Shown here one piece after another: positions 5,810 to 7,296 of a DNA stretch of 7,296 nucleotides. Source of the DNA: Trueperaceae bacterium (GTDB lineage: Bacteria; Deinococcota; Deinococci; Deinococcales; Trueperaceae); assembly GCA_024636105.1 (NCBI GenBank), contig JAGXHO010000241.1:1-7296 (forward strand). The letters are read 5' to 3'. The translations under genes were made by a program, and so were the position numbers. Every line of letters begins with the position of its first letter. The stretch's first letter is position 1. The notes beneath the pieces were generated by a model. That model worked only from the letters and a program-made list of their open reading frames with translations. It did no database searches and was not told the DNA's origin.

Positions 5810-5859
5810 CCGCGCAACGTGGGACGAATGTCCCGGTCACCCTGAGGGGGGTGCATTGA

Positions 5860-6339
5860 ATGAAGCGGTTCTTCGTGGTGTTGGTGCTCGTTCTCGGTCT
5901 CGCGCACGTGTTCGCTCAGACCCCGACCTACTTCGTCCATGCCGACATGGTGCGCGGTGCGCAAGGCGCGCAGGGCGCCGTGTGCGTCATCAACTCGGTC
6001 TTCCAGGCCGGCGAGTGGGTCATCTTCCGCGCGGTGGTGTACGACGCTGCTACCGGTGAGGAGCTCAAGCACGAAGCGATCGCCGAGCTGGGCCTCACGG
6101 CCACGGTCACGGTCGAGGGCCTCGAACCGATCGCCATGTTCTTCCCGCCGCTCGACGAGGCGGCACCGCCCGCGATGTACTTCTTCCGTGGTCCGTGGCC
6201 GATCCCGGCGGACTTCGCGATGGGCGAGTACCGCTGGAACGTCGAAGTGAGCGACGCCGCCGGGAACGTCGTCACCTTCGCTCCGATCGGCCAAGAGGTC
6301 GGGTTGAGCTCGATCACCGTTCTCGCCGCTGCCCAGTAG
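5860..6339 (+). CDS. Small exported beta-rich protein of unknown function
   Basis: 159 residues. Residues 1-19 are a classic signal peptide (MKRFFVVLVLVLGLAHVFA, cleavage before Gln20). The mature part alternates hydrophobic and polar residues like an Ig-like beta sandwich: GEWVIFRAVVYDAATGEEL at 51-69, TATVTVEGLEPIAMFF at 80-95, WPIPADFAMGEYRWNVEVSD at 113-132, and VGLSSITVL near the end. I recall exported proteins of this general shape (CV-, GE-V-FR-, IP-DF-G-Y-) in several bacterial phyla, but not their function. There is one Cys (residue 42) and no lipobox. The start is fixed by the ribosome binding site 6 bases upstream. The next gene follows 79 bases downstream on the same strand and is also exported and Ig-like, so they may act together in the periplasm or at the surface. 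Confidence 0.88.
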   Translation: MKRFFVVLVLVLGLAHVFAQTPTYFVHADMVRGAQGAQGAVCVINSVFQAGEWVIFRAVVYDAATGEELKHEAIAELGLTATVTVEGLEPIAMFFPPLDEAAPPAMYFFRGPWPIPADFAMGEYRWNVEVSDAAGNVVTFAPIGQEVGLSSITVLAAAQ

Positions 6340-6348
6340 CGTCTTCGC

Positions 6349-6401
6349 CCAACGCGACCGCGCCGCGCCGGAACGACCTCCGGTGCGGCGCGCCTCGTTG
6401 G
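6349..6401 (+). terminator. Strong two-tier hairpin between the exported-protein genes
   Basis: CGCGCCGCGCCGG (6359-6371) pairs with CCGGTGCGGCGCG (6380-6392), 13 bases with a single G-T wobble and an 8-base loop. Outside it, CCAACG (6349-6354) pairs with CGTTGG (6396-6401), separated by small unpaired stretches. No T-run follows; the next gene's Shine-Dalgarno begins 5 bases later. It may be a partial terminator or an intercistronic hairpin that sets mRNA stability and relative expression. Confidence 0.55.
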
Positions 6402-6406
6402 ACCCC

Positions 6407-6413
6407 AAGGAGG
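6407..6413 (+). promoter_or_regulatory. Ribosome binding site fixing a GTG start
   Basis: AAGGAGG, a perfect Shine-Dalgarno core, lies 5 bases before the GTG at 6419. No ATG at suitable spacing exists in that frame, and the GTG opens directly into a signal peptide, so this site decides the start of the last gene. Confidence 0.9.
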
Positions 6414-6418
6414 TTCCC

Positions 6419-7296
6419 GTGCGCCTACACCGCGTTTCCCTGCTCGCTCTCGTGCTCCTGCTGACCTCGGCGGCCCTCGCCCAGGCCCGTCTGGTCCTGC
6501 AGCCGGACAACGGCATCGTCGGTAGCGAGGTGGTCGCGACCATGTCGGACCTCGCACCCGGCGCTCGCGTCGACGTCGTGTGGATGAGCGCTGCCGCCGA
6601 CTGGAACGTGTCCGACGGCCGCTTCTACGGCGTCGTCGCGGAGGAGACGCGCACCGTGGTCGCCACGGCGACGGCCGCCGCGGACGGCACGGCGAGCGCC
6701 ACCTTCCAGGTCCCCGAGGACTTCGGCTACGTGCACAACGTGTTCGTCGAGGCCGAAGGCGCCCAGGTCGCGCGCGGCGGTTTCATCGTCGTGCCCGACG
6801 TCACGATCGAACCGACGTCGGGTCCGGTCGGCACGCCGATCACCGTGACGATGACCGGCGTCGGCTACCGCTTCTGGGAGATCGCTTGGCACCTGCTCTA
6901 CGACGGCGCCCACGCCGGCATGCTCACGGCGATCACCAGCCAGGGCACTGCCGTCGCCACGATCCCGGCGACCGGCGCGGTCGGGCTTCACACCCTGCAG
7001 CTGCTCTCGGGCACCCACCCGGTGCCGTACCTCAACCAACAGCAGTCGCCGAACTACAAGCCGGCGGTGCCGACGGTCGTGAGCGCGCTGTTCGAGGTCA
7101 CCGAGGGTGCGGCGGTCATGCCCCCGCCGCCCGAGACCCAAACGTTGCCGCGGTACGCGGCGGACCCGCCGTCGGGCTTCGAAGCGCGCATGTGGGCCGA
7201 CCATCGGTCCGGTCCCGTCGGCAGCCCCATCGCGCTCGCGGGTGCAGGGTTCCCGGCGAACGCGGCCGTGCGGCTGTCGTTCGACAGCGTCCGCGG
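6419..7296 (+). CDS. Exported protein with repeated Ig-like domains (C-terminus beyond the right edge)
   Basis: Open from the GTG at 6419 to the window end, 292 codons plus two bases, no stop. Residues 1-22 form a signal peptide (RLHRVSLLALVLLLTSAALA, cleavage about A20/A22). The rest looks like three successive beta-sandwich domains of about 105-130 residues, each beginning with a similar phrase: NGIVGSEV (31-38), SGPVGTPITVTMTGVGY (134-150) and SGPVGSPIALAGAGFP (264-279), the last cut by the edge. This phrase is common at the first strands of bacterial IPT/TIG-like Ig folds, which usually mediate binding or act as spacers in exported proteins. A Pro-rich linker (MPPPPE, 234-239) separates domains two and three. 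The family is not one I can name. Probably transcribed with the preceding exported gene, with the intervening hairpin tuning output. Confidence 0.87.
   Translation, partial: MRLHRVSLLALVLLLTSAALAQARLVLQPDNGIVGSEVVATMSDLAPGARVDVVWMSAAADWNVSDGRFYGVVAEETRTVVATATAAADGTASATFQVPEDFGYVHNVFVEAEGAQVARGGFIVVPDVTIEPTSGPVGTPITVTMTGVGYRFWEIAWHLLYDGAHAGMLTAITSQGTAVATIPATGAVGLHTLQLLSGTHPVPYLNQQQSPNYKPAVPTVVSALFEVTEGAAVMPPPPETQTLPRYAADPPSGFEARMWADHRSGPVGSPIALAGAGFPANAAVRLSFDSVR

Noticed and set aside
4544..5845. Plus-strand open frame (433 codons) antisense to the methyltransferase
   Set aside because: Arg/Val/Gly-rich with no recognisable motif; the minus strand carries clear DPFCGSG and NPPYG motifs.

Overview
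High-GC bacterial window (about 70% G+C by eye) with seven protein-coding genes and no RNA genes, CRISPR arrays or insertion sequences that I can see. The S-layer homology (SLH) repeats carry a 'TGYQ' signature in place of the 'TRAE' usual in Firmicutes, resembling the 'TRYQ' SLH type of Thermus/Deinococcus envelope proteins. Several genes also have a TAnnnT box placed directly at the start codon, as in leaderless Deinococcus promoters. Together these suggest a Deinococcota relative, perhaps Truepera-like. This assignment is an inference.

Layout: (1) 1-1064, minus strand: a secreted TPR protein with an Ala/Glu/Arg-rich coiled-coil tail, running off the left edge. Bases 1-110 are a perfect, spacer-free palindrome that folds back inside this gene; at a contig edge this is most likely an assembly fold-back. 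(2) 1184-2332 and 2492-3844, plus strand: two tandem paralogues, each with an N-terminal hydrophobic export/anchor segment, two SLH repeats, a Gly-X-Y collagen-like block, a 27-residue Cys-bracketed double calcium-loop module, a second collagen-like block and a distinctive tail. (3) 5740-3870, minus strand: a two-gene unit with an ATGA overlap, coding for a THUMP-type RNA guanine-N2 methyltransferase and an alkyladenine (3-methyladenine) DNA glycosylase; it converges on the second collagen gene. (4) 5860-7296, plus strand: two small exported beta-rich/Ig-like proteins separated by a strong hairpin, the second running off the right edge.

How they fit: five of the seven products are predicted to be exported (TPR protein, both SLH-collagen proteins, both Ig-like proteins), so the window is mainly cell-envelope material with a housekeeping RNA-modification/DNA-repair pair embedded in it. 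The most interesting content is the SLH-collagen pair: a wall-binding head on a collagen-like rod, interrupted at the same place in both paralogues by a disulfide-bracketed pair of EF-hand-type calcium loops. Coding density is high; no gap without a gene exceeds about 160 bases.
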